From Granulosicoccus sp036478565 (GTDB lineage Bacteria; Pseudomonadota; Gammaproteobacteria; Granulosicoccales; Granulosicoccaceae), in NCBI GenBank assembly GCA_965224525.1, contig OZ245050.1:1178001-1242000 (forward strand): a stretch of 64,000 nt of DNA, read 5' to 3'. Positions within the stretch are counted from its first letter, which is position 1. Each line of letters begins with the position of its first letter. This document shows, in pieces, positions 33,489-42,772 of the stretch. Position numbers and translations under genes: made by a program. The notes under the pieces are model-generated. The model was given only the letters and a program-made list of their open reading frames with translations. It made no database searches and was not told the DNA's origin.

Positions 33489-36400
33489 ATAAAATCAGTC
33501 TTACCAGCTTTTGTCGGGCGTTACGAAATCCGCGGCGAAATTGACCGCGGTAGTTTCGCCATCGTTGCGCTTGCCTGGGATGAAGAACTTGAATCTCAGG
33601 TGGCGCTGAAAATTCTGGATTCTGCAGATTCGGATACAGAAAAACGATTCCTTAATGAAGCACGAATGCTTCGCCGTGTACGCGCGCCCAACGTCATAAC
33701 GGTGCATGATACCGGCCGTCTCAACGATGGGCGACCGTATTTCGTATTGAACTACGCAGACCGGGGAACACTGGCGGACAGGCTGTCAGGGCCACTGGAA
33801 ATCGAGCGTCCACTTCGTAGCGTTGCACCTCAGGGAACAACTGAATCAACGTCCATGCTAACGGGTTCTGGCCTGCAAGCGCTATTGTTTTTGGTTGATG
33901 CCGTTGCCGACGGTCTGGCAGCGATACACGCTGCAGGTTTGGTTCACCGGGATATCAAACCGGCAAACATTCTGTTTGAGAGCGTACGACGAGCAGCAGT
34001 TGGCAGCTCGAATGCACCTGCGCCATTCAATACAAATGAGCAAAAAGCTGACCGGTATTCAGCAACAACTACGGCTCCTTTGTTGGTGGCGTCTGACGAG
34101 CGGGTACTGGTCGGCGACCTTGGTATAGCCAAGGATCTATCAAAGTCGCATGATAATCCGACTCTACTCGGTGGCACGCCTCACTACCTGGCGCCGGAAC
34201 AACTTGACGCCGCCGCCAGCATTACCCCTGCTACAGACATCTATGCCGCTTCTGCCGTATTGTGGAAAGTGCTCACTGGTCGCCAACCGCCGCTGCCAGA
34301 TCAGCTGGTGAGACAGCTGTCTTTATTACCGGATTTTTGGCAGCGTATTGTAGAGCAGGGCATGGCACGGAATCCGGAAGATCGTTTCCAGAGTATGAAT
34401 GAATGGCGTTGGGCCATTCATGAAGTGGTTGGACATGGAGATAGCACCGCTGTCTTTGAGCCGGTAACGCGCACTGATTCTACCGATGAATGCCCATACA
34501 AGGGCCTGGCAGCCTATCAACCGGATGATGCGTGTTATTTCTCAGGGCGGGAAGCCTTGACGGATGAATTGCTACGCCGACTGCAATTGGATCAAGTTCT
34601 GGTCGTTGGTGGTCCATCTGGAAGTGGCAAGTCATCATTGGTTGGGGCGGGTTTGGTACCGGCACTAAAAGCCGGCGGATTGCCAGGTAGTGAATACTGG
34701 TCCGTTGATCTGATCACTCCCGGCAGGGATCCGATGGGGGCATTGGCTCAATGCACGGCGAGGTCGGCCGAGCATCAGCTAGAACGCGAATGTGAATACA
34801 GCGATACAGCGGCTATAAACCACCTGCGGCTTATTGTTGTCGATCAGTTTGAGGAGGTGTTTACGCTCTGTACTGATACGCAGAGAGCGGTATTTCTAAA
34901 CTCCCTGGCGGCGCTTGCGGACTGTGCTCAAAGCCGTGTAAAAATTGTCATCGTTGTACGTGCCGATTTTTATGGAGAATGCGCAAAAGAGCCGTGGCTG
35001 GCCAGCAGGATCTCAAACAATCAAGTACTGGTTGGACCCATGACTCCGCAGGAGCTACGCCGGGCAATCAGTGAACCGGCCCGCAAGGCTGGTTATTTTC
35101 TTGAACGCGGTTTGATTGAGACAATCCTTGAGCAGGCGGGAAATGAAGCTGGCTCTTTGCCACTTGTCGCACATTCCCTCGTTGAAACCTGGGTGCGCAG
35201 AAATGGCAATACGCTGACTCTGGATGGATTTACAGCGGCTGGTGGGGTGGCTGGCGCAATCAGTCAAACAGCGGATGCCACTTATGATCATCAGTTGGAT
35301 GACGATGGTCGTGAGGCAACTCGACAGTTGATGTTACGGCTGGTTGCTCCTGGGGCCGGCACTCCCGATACACGGCGAATTCTGCCTCGCGCTGAACTCA
35401 ATGCGGACTCGCCGAATCAGACAATCGACAGGGTTATCGACTTGTTAACTGAGGCGCGTTTGCTGACGGTTGATTCTGGCAATATCCAAATTGCTCATGA
35501 GGCATTGTTACAACGCTGGCCACGATTGCGACGTTGGATAGACGAATTCCGGGATGAACTACGAATTCGCCAAAAAATCACACATGCAGCAGACGAATGG
35601 GTGTCGGAAGGGCAGGAAGCCGATTTACTCTATCGTGGAACGCCGTTGCTCTCTGCACTTGAATGGGATAGCCGCAATCCGGGGCAACTGGGTCTGCTGG
35701 AACACAAGTTTCTCGAATCATCGAAGCATCAAAAGCAGCTGATCGAGGCGGTTGAACAGAAAAATCAAAAGCGTAGTAAAAAAACTCGCCGCATAGCACT
35801 TGTTGCCTTATCGTTGCTATCGATCAGCGCAACTGCCGCAACGCTGGTTGCGTATAGCGCCTATCGGGATTCAAGGCTCAACGCATCACGAGCTGAGCAG
35901 GCAACCGCGGAGGCTGAAATGCGTTTTGCAGGCGCGTTGGGTGCGGCCGCTTTCGGGCATGTGGAAGAAGACCCACGACTCTCACTGGTATTGTCTGCTG
36001 AATCCATGGCACTGTCGCCTGCCAGCTCTTCATCGTTTGATACGAGAGCTGCCATGGTGTCAGCGCGACAGCATCTGGCAAAGGGCGGACCTTTTCTTCT
36101 TGGCAGTCCGCTGGTGGCTGGCCAGGCATTGTCCATCGCGTTGAATCCGCAGGGGTCGATTCTGGCTATTGGTACTGTTGACGGTGTAATCGACCTGGTC
36201 GATACGGCAAGCCGAACCCCTGTTCAAAGCGGTGTGCAGGACCACATTGGCGGTATCAGGGATATTGCATTCCACCCCGCTGGGCGAATGATGGTCTCTG
36301 CGGGAACTGATGGTACGCTACGACTCTGGAAGCCAGGTTCGGATGGTGTGTGGTCGTCCACCGAACTGGCTGTTACCCGGGATGTCATTCCCGATGTGGA

Positions 36401-37982
36401 TTTTCATCCGAACGGAGAATCAGTCTTCTCGGCCAATGACGAAGGCACAGTGCAGCAATGGTTCGTTGACGGTCGGGCTGATAATCCGCCGCCTCTGACT
36501 TCGGAAAACTTTGGTTTCAACGCATTGGCTATTAGTGAGGATGGCCAACATGTGTTAACAGCGAATGCTGATAAAACGATCAGTGGCTGGTCATTGCAAA
36601 CCGGTCAGCGTGTAATGGGGCCATTGCCGACCGTTGGCGGTAGTCACCTGATACACCTTGAATTTAATTCAAGCGGAGACAGGGTAGTCACTGTCAGCAC
36701 CGATGGTGAGGCAAGATTATTGGAGTACCCTTCGGGCAAAGACCGGGGGCAGTTATTCGATCCGAACATGCCAGTTGGTATCGCTTTTTTTCTCAATGAA
36801 AACGATCTATTGATTGCGGGTGAAGAGTCTGGCCGGTTAGCCCTGTGGAAACCGGATGAAAACTCATTACATCGTACATCCGCGCGAGGCCATACCCAGA
36901 CGGTTATTGATCGAGCAATTAGTCGGGATGGTCGTTTGCTTGCCACTTTGGGAAGGGACCAACTTATTCGTCTTTGGACATTGGGCGATGATTATCCGCT
37001 GGCCACCAGCTGGCCTGTTGAGGCAAAAAAAGCAAAAGGCGTCAGTATCAGTGCAGATGGCAATCGCATCGCAGTGGGTGATGAGGATGGTGGCGTGCAA
37101 GTATGGCGACTGAATTCTACCGATTCGGCTGTTAATTTCAGGGGACATTCGCAACAAGTCTGGGCAATCGCTTTCTCAGCGGACGGCAGGTTACTGGCGA
37201 CCGGTGATCGCCAGGGAAAGGTCCGCTTGTGGAACTCCCACAATGGCCGCGTTATACGTGAGCTGGATACTGGCTTTGGTGCTGTCTGGTCGGTCGTTTT
37301 CAGTGTTGATAACAACACGTTGTTTGTCGCATCTGAAAGTGGCATCAGCCGATGGACGGTCGGCGATGGAGAAATGGTTGATAGAATCCAGGAGCCAGAA
37401 GATACGCTGACTCGCATGGCAATTTCCCCAGACCAGCTATTGGCTGCGACCAGTCATTCAAATGGTTTGATACGAGTATGGGAGTTGGCAAACGGCAAAC
37501 TCTTACGCACCATTGAGGCTGATGATGACGCTATCTGGAGTGTGGCATTTAGCCACGATGGCCAAACTCTGGCGGCGGCATCAGGCAGCGAATCTGTACT
37601 GCTGTTTTCGGTTCAGGATGGTGCGTTGGTTGCCCGGCTGACGGGTCATGCGGGCGGCGCAACAAATATCGGATTTCTGGCCAATGGGGCAACACTGGTT
37701 GCGACGGACCGCCAGGGCGGGGTGCACTGGTGGGACTTGCAGACCGGTCGCCGATTAGCGGCTCCCTGGGCCGGACATACAAAATCAATCTGGAGAATGT
37801 CAATCCACCCGGATGGAACCCAGGTTGCGACCACTGGTGATGATGGAACAGTGAATCTGTGGAATGTCCTGAATATGCGTCGCGCCTGCGATATCGGATA
37901 CCCCAGCTTTGATAGCAGTCGCCGCGAGCAGTATTTCGGTGACGAGAGAAACCTGTCTGCGTGCGAGCCAGGAAAGCAGTAA
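33489..37982 (+). CDS. Ser/Thr protein kinase - STAND NTPase - WD40 membrane protein
   Basis: A ~1490-residue multidomain regulator. A Hanks-type kinase domain comes first: glycine loop RGSFAIVA, Lys in VALKIL, HRDIKPANIL, DLG in place of DFG, and APEQ, with an insert of ~50 residues between the catalytic loop and DLG. A STAND-type NTPase follows (CPYKGLAAY, Walker A GPSGSGKSSL, Walker B LIVVDQFEE). Then come one transmembrane helix (~35788-35860) and about 14 WD40 repeats, enough for two propellers. The first ATG/GTG/TTG in frame is GTG 33600, which would remove the glycine loop. The frame is open and clearly coding from at least 33501, so I place the start at ATA 33489; ATT 33477 and CTG 33471 are alternatives. 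Kinase substrate unknown. Confidence 0.85.
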   Translation: MKSVLPAFVGRYEIRGEIDRGSFAIVALAWDEELESQVALKILDSADSDTEKRFLNEARMLRRVRAPNVITVHDTGRLNDGRPYFVLNYADRGTLADRLSGPLEIERPLRSVAPQGTTESTSMLTGSGLQALLFLVDAVADGLAAIHAAGLVHRDIKPANILFESVRRAAVGSSNAPAPFNTNEQKADRYSATTTAPLLVASDERVLVGDLGIAKDLSKSHDNPTLLGGTPHYLAPEQLDAAASITPATDIYAASAVLWKVLTGRQPPLPDQLVRQLSLLPDFWQRIVEQGMARNPEDRFQSMNEWRWAIHEVVGHGDSTAVFEPVTRTDSTDECPYKGLAAYQPDDACYFSGREALTDELLRRLQLDQVLVVGGPSGSGKSSLVGAGLVPALKAGGLPGSEYWSVDLITPGRDPMGALAQCTARSAEHQLERECEYSDTAAINHLRLIVVDQFEEVFTLCTDTQRAVFLNSLAALADCAQSRVKIVIVVRADFYGECAKEPWLASRISNNQVLVGPMTPQELRRAISEPARKAGYFLERGLIETILEQAGNEAGSLPLVAHSLVETWVRRNGNTLTLDGFTAAGGVAGAISQTADATYDHQLDDDGREATRQLMLRLVAPGAGTPDTRRILPRAELNADSPNQTIDRVIDLLTEARLLTVDSGNIQIAHEALLQRWPRLRRWIDEFRDELRIRQKITHAADEWVSEGQEADLLYRGTPLLSALEWDSRNPGQLGLLEHKFLESSKHQKQLIEAVEQKNQKRSKKTRRIALVALSLLSISATAATLVAYSAYRDSRLNASRAEQATAEAEMRFAGALGAAAFGHVEEDPRLSLVLSAESMALSPASSSSFDTRAAMVSARQHLAKGGPFLLGSPLVAGQALSIALNPQGSILAIGTVDGVIDLVDTASRTPVQSGVQDHIGGIRDIAFHPAGRMMVSAGTDGTLRLWKPGSDGVWSSTELAVTRDVIPDVDFHPNGESVFSANDEGTVQQWFVDGRADNPPPLTSENFGFNALAISEDGQHVLTANADKTISGWSLQTGQRVMGPLPTVGGSHLIHLEFNSSGDRVVTVSTDGEARLLEYPSGKDRGQLFDPNMPVGIAFFLNENDLLIAGEESGRLALWKPDENSLHRTSARGHTQTVIDRAISRDGRLLATLGRDQLIRLWTLGDDYPLATSWPVEAKKAKGVSISADGNRIAVGDEDGGVQVWRLNSTDSAVNFRGHSQQVWAIAFSADGRLLATGDRQGKVRLWNSHNGRVIRELDTGFGAVWSVVFSVDNNTLFVASESGISRWTVGDGEMVDRIQEPEDTLTRMAISPDQLLAATSHSNGLIRVWELANGKLLRTIEADDDAIWSVAFSHDGQTLAAASGSESVLLFSVQDGALVARLTGHAGGATNIGFLANGATLVATDRQGGVHWWDLQTGRRLAAPWAGHTKSIWRMSIHPDGTQVATTGDDGTVNLWNVLNMRRACDIGYPSFDSSRREQYFGDERNLSACEPGKQ

Positions 37983-38022
37983 GTTGTCGAACAAAACAGC
38001 AAGCTGATGTGTCAGTTACCCC

Positions 38023-38910
38023 TTAAATTAGTGAAAGCTGGCAGTTAAATTCAACGACGTGATGTGCTGCCTGGTCGGATGGTGCTCCCAGGGCCAGTTG
38101 GCCAGCACCCCACACAGGCAGTCTTTCCCGGCGTAAATAGATCATCTCCCCGTTGTGCAGATAAACATGCGTGCCGTTAGTGCTTTTGTCTGTCACCACA
38201 TAGTGATCACGAATGAGTTCTATGGTTGTGTGTCGCCTGGAAACCGGTTCCGCATTGACAACCAGATCATTGGTCAGTGCTCGACCTATACTGAACTCTC
38301 CATTGTGGTCGTTGAGATTTACAGAACGCTTGTTGTAGCTTAATGTCAGGGAGGGTTTTTCGGTAGATAAAGTAACTGGCTTTATCGTTGTCAATTCACT
38401 TTGCCGCCATGGTAAATCGTAGATTACCACCGGTGCGGATTTGCCTTTTACCTTGGTGATATCAAATTGCCTGGCGACATTCTTCCAATGTGCTGCGGCT
38501 TGTTGCATCAATGCCTCGGTTGTGATTGTTTGACCGCCCTGGGCAATCGCGGCAATTCTTGAGGCCAGATTGACTGTGTCTCCAAACAGGCGGTTCTGTT
38601 CAATGATAGCTGTGCCAAAATGCAAACCAACACGCATCATGAGGGGAGTCGATTGCGCTTCACCATACTGCTCTGCGCATTGATGAATTTCGGTTGCGCA
38701 GCGCAAGGCATGGTCGGGCTGGTCGAAGCGCGCCATTACCTCATCGCCGATTATTTCCTGCACGATACCCTGGTTTTGTCTGATTCGCTCTGACAATAGC
38801 TGTTGCAGGTTAACAATCAGGTTTTTTGCGGGTCCGTCGCCGATAGTTTCGTATAGCTGCATGCTGCCTGAAATGTCGGCAAACAGTACAACCAGTTCTT
38901 GCTCAGACAT
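38023..38910 (-). CDS. Class III adenylate/guanylate cyclase with FHA domain
   Basis: A 295-residue soluble protein. Residues 1-165 form a class III cyclase domain, with metal-site Asp in LFADISGS and in GDEVMARF, plus VGLHFGTAI and GDTVNLASRIA. Residues ~200-285 form an FHA domain (FSIGRALTNDLVV, VSRRHTTIEL, DKSTNGTHV), which binds phosphothreonine. It is convergent with the kinase gene, so a pathway in which the kinase phosphorylates a target read by the FHA domain and tunes cyclic-nucleotide output is plausible, but this is inference. A Crp/Fnr regulator is divergent 200 bp away. Confidence 0.92.
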   Translation of the reverse strand: MSEQELVVLFADISGSMQLYETIGDGPAKNLIVNLQQLLSERIRQNQGIVQEIIGDEVMARFDQPDHALRCATEIHQCAEQYGEAQSTPLMMRVGLHFGTAIIEQNRLFGDTVNLASRIAAIAQGGQTITTEALMQQAAAHWKNVARQFDITKVKGKSAPVVIYDLPWRQSELTTIKPVTLSTEKPSLTLSYNKRSVNLNDHNGEFSIGRALTNDLVVNAEPVSRRHTTIELIRDHYVVTDKSTNGTHVYLHNGEMIYLRRERLPVWGAGQLALGAPSDQAAHHVVEFNCQLSLI

Positions 38911-39110
38911 GCTGATGGAAATAGCCGAAGCTGCTGTGTGTCTGCTGTTTCATCAATGGATCGTTGCCTTTGGACTTCGCCAGTTTGTTTGTAATTTATC
39001 ATGGCTGCCTGTATACGCGCAGAGTATCGATTATGACCGCAAATTGGCGTTGGTAAGATCCCTCCGAATTGGTACTATTACCTCATCTCAGGTAGAAACC
39101 CAGCGACGAA

Positions 39111-39773
39111 ATGGCAGATAACCAGGCATTGCTGAAAAACGTACCGATTTTCACCGATTTGGATGAAAAGTCGGTCGAAATGGTCCTGTCCAGAGCACGT
39201 GTCCAGACATACCGTAAAAACACCATTCTGATGAGTGAGGGCGACTCCGGTGAATGTATGTATGTTATTCAATCAGGGTCGGTGAAAATCTACGTCAGCG
39301 ACGAAGATGGCAACGAGGTGATATTGTTTATTGAAGGCCCCGGTAGTTACCTGGGCGAAATTTCTTTGCTGGACGATGCACCGCGAACCGCCTCGGCAGT
39401 GACATTGGAAAAAACACAGGTTCTGCTCATTTCCAAACAGGCTTTTCTGGAATGTATCGAGCTCAACCCGGAAATGGCGTTTACGATCATCCGATCAATG
39501 ACTCAGCGCTTGCGCCGTGCTACTGACAACATTCGTAGCCTTGCGCTGAAGAACGTGTATCAAAGGCTGGCTTTGAAACTTATCGAACTGTCGGTGGAAG
39601 AAAACGGTGAAAGATTTGTCCCCAGGAAAGTCTCGCAGCAAGAGCTGGCCAATATGATTGGTGCGTCAAGAGAAATGGTGGGTAAGTTGCTGGCAGAGCT
39701 GACCAAGGGCGAGTACATAGCAGCTCGTGAACATAAAATTCACTTACTAAAAGCATTGCCACATAACTGGTAG
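39111..39773 (+). CDS. Crp/Fnr-family cyclic-nucleotide-responsive regulator
   Basis: A 220-residue protein. The cNMP-binding beta-roll covers residues ~10-120, with GDSGECMYVIQSGSVKIY and GSYLGEISLLDDAPRTASA; the GE...R-T/S pattern is that of cyclic-nucleotide binders. A dimer helix follows, then a winged HTH (SQQELANMIGASREMVGKLL). There are no FNR-type N-terminal cysteines. It is divergent from the FHA-cyclase gene and may be the receptor for its product. Its stop abuts the stop of the hydrolase gene on the other strand. Confidence 0.93.
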   Translation: MADNQALLKNVPIFTDLDEKSVEMVLSRARVQTYRKNTILMSEGDSGECMYVIQSGSVKIYVSDEDGNEVILFIEGPGSYLGEISLLDDAPRTASAVTLEKTQVLLISKQAFLECIELNPEMAFTIIRSMTQRLRRATDNIRSLALKNVYQRLALKLIELSVEENGERFVPRKVSQQELANMIGASREMVGKLLAELTKGEYIAAREHKIHLLKALPHNW

Positions 39774-40637
39774 TCAGTGTATCTGGTTGGAGTTCAGAAA
39801 GTTTATCAACGCCTGCTCCGTGCTTGACGCACCGATAATTCGCGTGTGACTTTTTTCCGCAATCTCTTCCAGAGTGACTAAACTAAAGCGATTTGCCATT
39901 GACCGACTTGCGTTAATCGGGGCGATTCGATCACCGCTGTTATGTATAATATGCACTCTGGAAGTAAGCTCAGCAAATCTTGCACAGTCGTTTAACTGGT
40001 TAAAAGAAAAATCATGCTGGTTTTCGATATGGGAAATTGCCAGCGTAAATAATTCCGGGTCGATGCCTGCTTTGTCCATGCGTTCCTTGAACTGTGGCAG
40101 CAAGTCGAACAAAGGGGCGATCATAAAATGATCGGTTTTGTGATCCAGATCCGAATTCAACGCCAGGACGGAGCCAACGGAATGACTGACTGTTGCTACC
40201 AGTCGTTCCTGTAAATGAAGTTTATTGATAACTATCTGTGTGGCTTCCATTAGTAACGGCAGATTGCATTCAGAGCCCTGGCTTTCGCCATGGCAGTATT
40301 GATCAAAGCTCACTGCACAATATCCGGCGTCGGCCACTTGTTGCATCAATGGAAAAAACTGAGCCCCGGAACCAAACCACCCGTGCAGAAACAGCACGAC
40401 CGGACCGCATCCCACGCGATAGACTTGCAGATCCCCCTGAGGGGTTTCAAGCCTTGTATTGTTAAAATGCCCCGGCGGGTACACAGTTCGGGTTTTTGGC
40501 TTGGGGGACAGGCAATGGCACAATAGCCTTGTTGCCAGTTTAGGGCAGTACAGCCGCAGTAATCGGCTTGCAAAACGTGTGAAAAGCCAACGCGTAGTTT
40601 TACGTGACCCCTGATTGAAATATAGTTCAGCCATCAT
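39774..40637 (-). CDS. Alpha/beta-hydrolase
   Basis: A 287-residue alpha/beta-hydrolase-fold protein. It has an oxyanion-hole motif, VVLFLHGWFGSG, nucleophile elbow SHSVGS (Ser), a probable acid in NSGDRIAP (Asp), and His in KSHTRI. A basic N-terminus of ~60 residues precedes the fold. Substrate cannot be predicted. It is convergent with the Crp gene with no gap between the two stop codons. Confidence 0.85.
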   Translation of the reverse strand: MMAELYFNQGSRKTTRWLFTRFASRLLRLYCPKLATRLLCHCLSPKPKTRTVYPPGHFNNTRLETPQGDLQVYRVGCGPVVLFLHGWFGSGAQFFPLMQQVADAGYCAVSFDQYCHGESQGSECNLPLLMEATQIVINKLHLQERLVATVSHSVGSVLALNSDLDHKTDHFMIAPLFDLLPQFKERMDKAGIDPELFTLAISHIENQHDFSFNQLNDCARFAELTSRVHIIHNSGDRIAPINASRSMANRFSLVTLEEIAEKSHTRIIGASSTEQALINFLNSNQIH

Positions 40638-40921
40638 GCGTGCAACCCTCTATCTCCCTTGTGCCAACCTGTCTGGATGGCACCTTGTAAACAAGTGTGG
40701 CTAATTCTATTGATAGGGTTCAGGCCGTACTGCGTGGCACTACCAGGCTGGGTTCGTGAGAAAAACAATGAAAGTTGGTACTAATACCGGAAAATCTATT
40801 TCAAACCAGATTTAGATTTCAGATGTGGATGCGCATACTGTATGTTGTTGATTATATTGAAGATAAACGTTGCAAAGGTAACTACAATTTGTGTGCGTTA
40901 TTTAAATCGGTTTCTAACACA

Positions 40922-41605
40922 ATGACAATACGCTTCAGTATGAAAAATAAAATTAAGAAAAACCGCCGATTTAATATCGAGATTCGTACGCCAGCTACGT
41001 TGGCATGGGTATCAGCGCTATTGATGCTGCAAGCCTGCGCGTCAAATACGGGTAGTAGACATGTGAGTGGCGCAGAAATGTTGACTACCGCTTCAGGGTC
41101 ATTGGACGGTAAGTTAGTGATCTGTCCAATGAAGGTCAGCAACGCACCTATCGCTACTGATGGGGAGGTAGTCGATTTTTACCCTTCTGTGCTGGTTGAC
41201 GGTGTCCAGTTGTTAACTGCGCCAGTACAGGGCGCCTGCTTGTCTTCAGGTTATGGTAAACGTCGAGGAAGAATGCACAAGGGGGTTGACTATCATCAAA
41301 GACCAGCCGGTCCCGTTTTTGTGGCAGGTGATGGCACAGTCATCGAGGCGATGTACCGCCGGGACTATGGCTATATGATTTTATTGGATCATGGTTCAAG
41401 TGTTTACACTCGTTATGCACATCTGGACAGTTTTAACGATGGTATTCGGGTTGGCAAAAAAGTAAATTCGGGTGAAGTGCTGGGCCAAATGGGCAGCTCT
41501 GGAAGTACCCGGGCTGTGCATCTGCACTATGAAATACTGACAGGAGACTATGCAACTCCAAAACGTTCTTTTGGCCTGAGGTCCAGAAATCCGTTTAAGC
41601 AATGA
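40922..41605 (+). CDS. M23-family metallopeptidase lipoprotein
   Basis: A 227-residue peptidoglycan endopeptidase-like protein. A signal sequence ends in lipobox LMLQAC (Cys39 from 40922, Cys33 from 40940). The LytM/M23 domain has the metal ligands in HKGVDYH and HLHYEI and the typical Gly-rich strands (VFVAGDGTVIEA, GYMILLDHGSSVYTRYAHL), so it appears catalytically complete. The start is uncertain: ATG 40922 or 40940, neither with a clear ribosome site. A longer frame back to 40775 would bury the signal peptide. Likely role: cell-wall hydrolysis or remodelling in the periplasm. Confidence 0.87.
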   Translation: MTIRFSMKNKIKKNRRFNIEIRTPATLAWVSALLMLQACASNTGSRHVSGAEMLTTASGSLDGKLVICPMKVSNAPIATDGEVVDFYPSVLVDGVQLLTAPVQGACLSSGYGKRRGRMHKGVDYHQRPAGPVFVAGDGTVIEAMYRRDYGYMILLDHGSSVYTRYAHLDSFNDGIRVGKKVNSGEVLGQMGSSGSTRAVHLHYEILTGDYATPKRSFGLRSRNPFKQ

Positions 41606-41658
41606 ATGTATTTTATTAGTACAGAAGCTAACAGTACGATAGTGGTAAATGATGGATC

Positions 41659-41687
41659 TTGACGGTTTAGGACAATTGTCCTAGAAT
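41659..41687 (+). promoter_or_regulatory. Promoter with perfect 16-bp palindromic operator for the TetR gene
   Basis: TTGACG (-35, 41659-41664), a 17-bp spacer and TAGAAT (-10, 41682-41687). The perfect palindrome TAGGACAATTGTCCTA (41668-41683) fills the spacer and overlaps the -10, the usual place for TetR autorepression. Confidence 0.8.
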
Positions 41688-41774
41688 CTGTCTCGTGCGG
41701 AATATTACTGCAGTGATTAGTCGATTTCTGTGGAGATTCCGGTTTCTGTAGTCAATTAGCCGGAGACGTGCGCC

Positions 41775-42338
41775 ATGGGCGATAAGACGACACGTGATTG
41801 CATTGTTGAGGCAGCAGACAAACTATTCTACCAACAGGGTTACGAGCGCACCTCGTTTGCTAGCATTGCCAGTGTTGTTCAGATTTCCCGCGGTAATTTC
41901 TACTACCACTTCAAATCAAAGGACGAAATCCTGGATGCCGTAATTGAAACGCGTTTATGCACTACACGTAGAATGTTGCAGCAATGGGAAGTGGAGGGAA
42001 AACATCCTGTGGATCGAATTCACAGGTTTATCCAAATTCTGATCGATAATCGGCTAAAGATAAAACAATACGGTTGCCCGGTGGGTACTTTGTGCTCAGA
42101 GCTGGCCAAATTGGATCATGGCTCGCAAAGCCAGGCGAGCCAGCTATTTACCCTGTTTCGTACTTGGTTGAGGAAGCAGTTTGTACAGCTTGGGCATAAG
42201 TCAAATGCTGACATACTGGCAATGCATCTTTTGGCGCGTAGTCAGGGAGTTGCTGCATTGGCTAATGCCTTGTATAGCGAAAAATTCATCAAAAATGAAG
42301 TGAAATATATGCGCGACTGGTTGAATAATTATGTGTAA
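41775..42338 (+). CDS. TetR-family transcriptional repressor
   Basis: A 187-residue protein. The N-terminal TetR HTH (TRDCIVEAADKLFYQQGYERTSFASIASVVQISRGNFYYHF) is complete, and the C-terminal all-helical ligand domain contains a KQYGCPVGTLCSELAKL segment. A GGAG ribosome site precedes the ATG. The palindrome overlapping its own promoter indicates autorepression. The YCII-domain gene 99 bp downstream may be co-regulated. Ligand unknown; Cys residues in the ligand domain would permit electrophile sensing, but this is speculation. Confidence 0.92.
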   Translation: MGDKTTRDCIVEAADKLFYQQGYERTSFASIASVVQISRGNFYYHFKSKDEILDAVIETRLCTTRRMLQQWEVEGKHPVDRIHRFIQILIDNRLKIKQYGCPVGTLCSELAKLDHGSQSQASQLFTLFRTWLRKQFVQLGHKSNADILAMHLLARSQGVAALANALYSEKFIKNEVKYMRDWLNNYV

Positions 42339-42437
42339 ATCATCGGGTCGAAACAAAGGCCCGTTGGAGATTGTTAACGTAATGTATCAGACGTCTTTGA
42401 ACGAATTTTAATGTACCTATAATGGAGAGGAGTAGGG

Positions 42438-42725
42438 ATGTTCGTCATACTACTAAAGTTTTCCACCAACAAAGATCAGGCAGGCCAATTCATGGAAGGG
42501 CACAATGCCTGGATTCAGCAGGGTATTGAGGATGGAGTTTTTTTGCTGGTTGGCAGTCTGCAGCCAAGTGCTGGCGGGGCAATAGTAGCTCATGATATAT
42601 CGTTGCCAGATCTTCAAAGCAGGCTTAGAGCCGATCCATTTGTCGTTGAAAAAATCGTCAGTACGGAAGTTCTCGACATCAGGCCGACTTGCGCTGATGA
42701 CCGGTTAAAATTTCTGATCAATTGA
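42438..42725 (+). CDS. YCII-domain protein
   Basis: A 95-residue YCII-family protein (FVILLKFSTNK, FMEGHNAWIQQGIEDGVFLLVGSL, ADPFVVEKIV). The fold is ferredoxin-like with a conserved His-Asp type pair; enzymatic role is undefined in most members. A strong GGAGAGGAG ribosome site precedes the ATG. Confidence 0.88.
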   Translation: MFVILLKFSTNKDQAGQFMEGHNAWIQQGIEDGVFLLVGSLQPSAGGAIVAHDISLPDLQSRLRADPFVVEKIVSTEVLDIRPTCADDRLKFLIN

Positions 42726-42772
42726 ATAGTGTCTATTGGTTTTATACGGCTAAATAAACGGGCAACGGTGGT

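Noticed and set aside
38351..38365. GGGTTTTTC resembling the T3SS box
   Set aside because: It lies inside the cyclase coding region with no -10-like hexamer at the required distance.
40775..40921. N-terminal extension of the M23 lipoprotein
   Set aside because: It would place the lipoprotein signal sequence internally.
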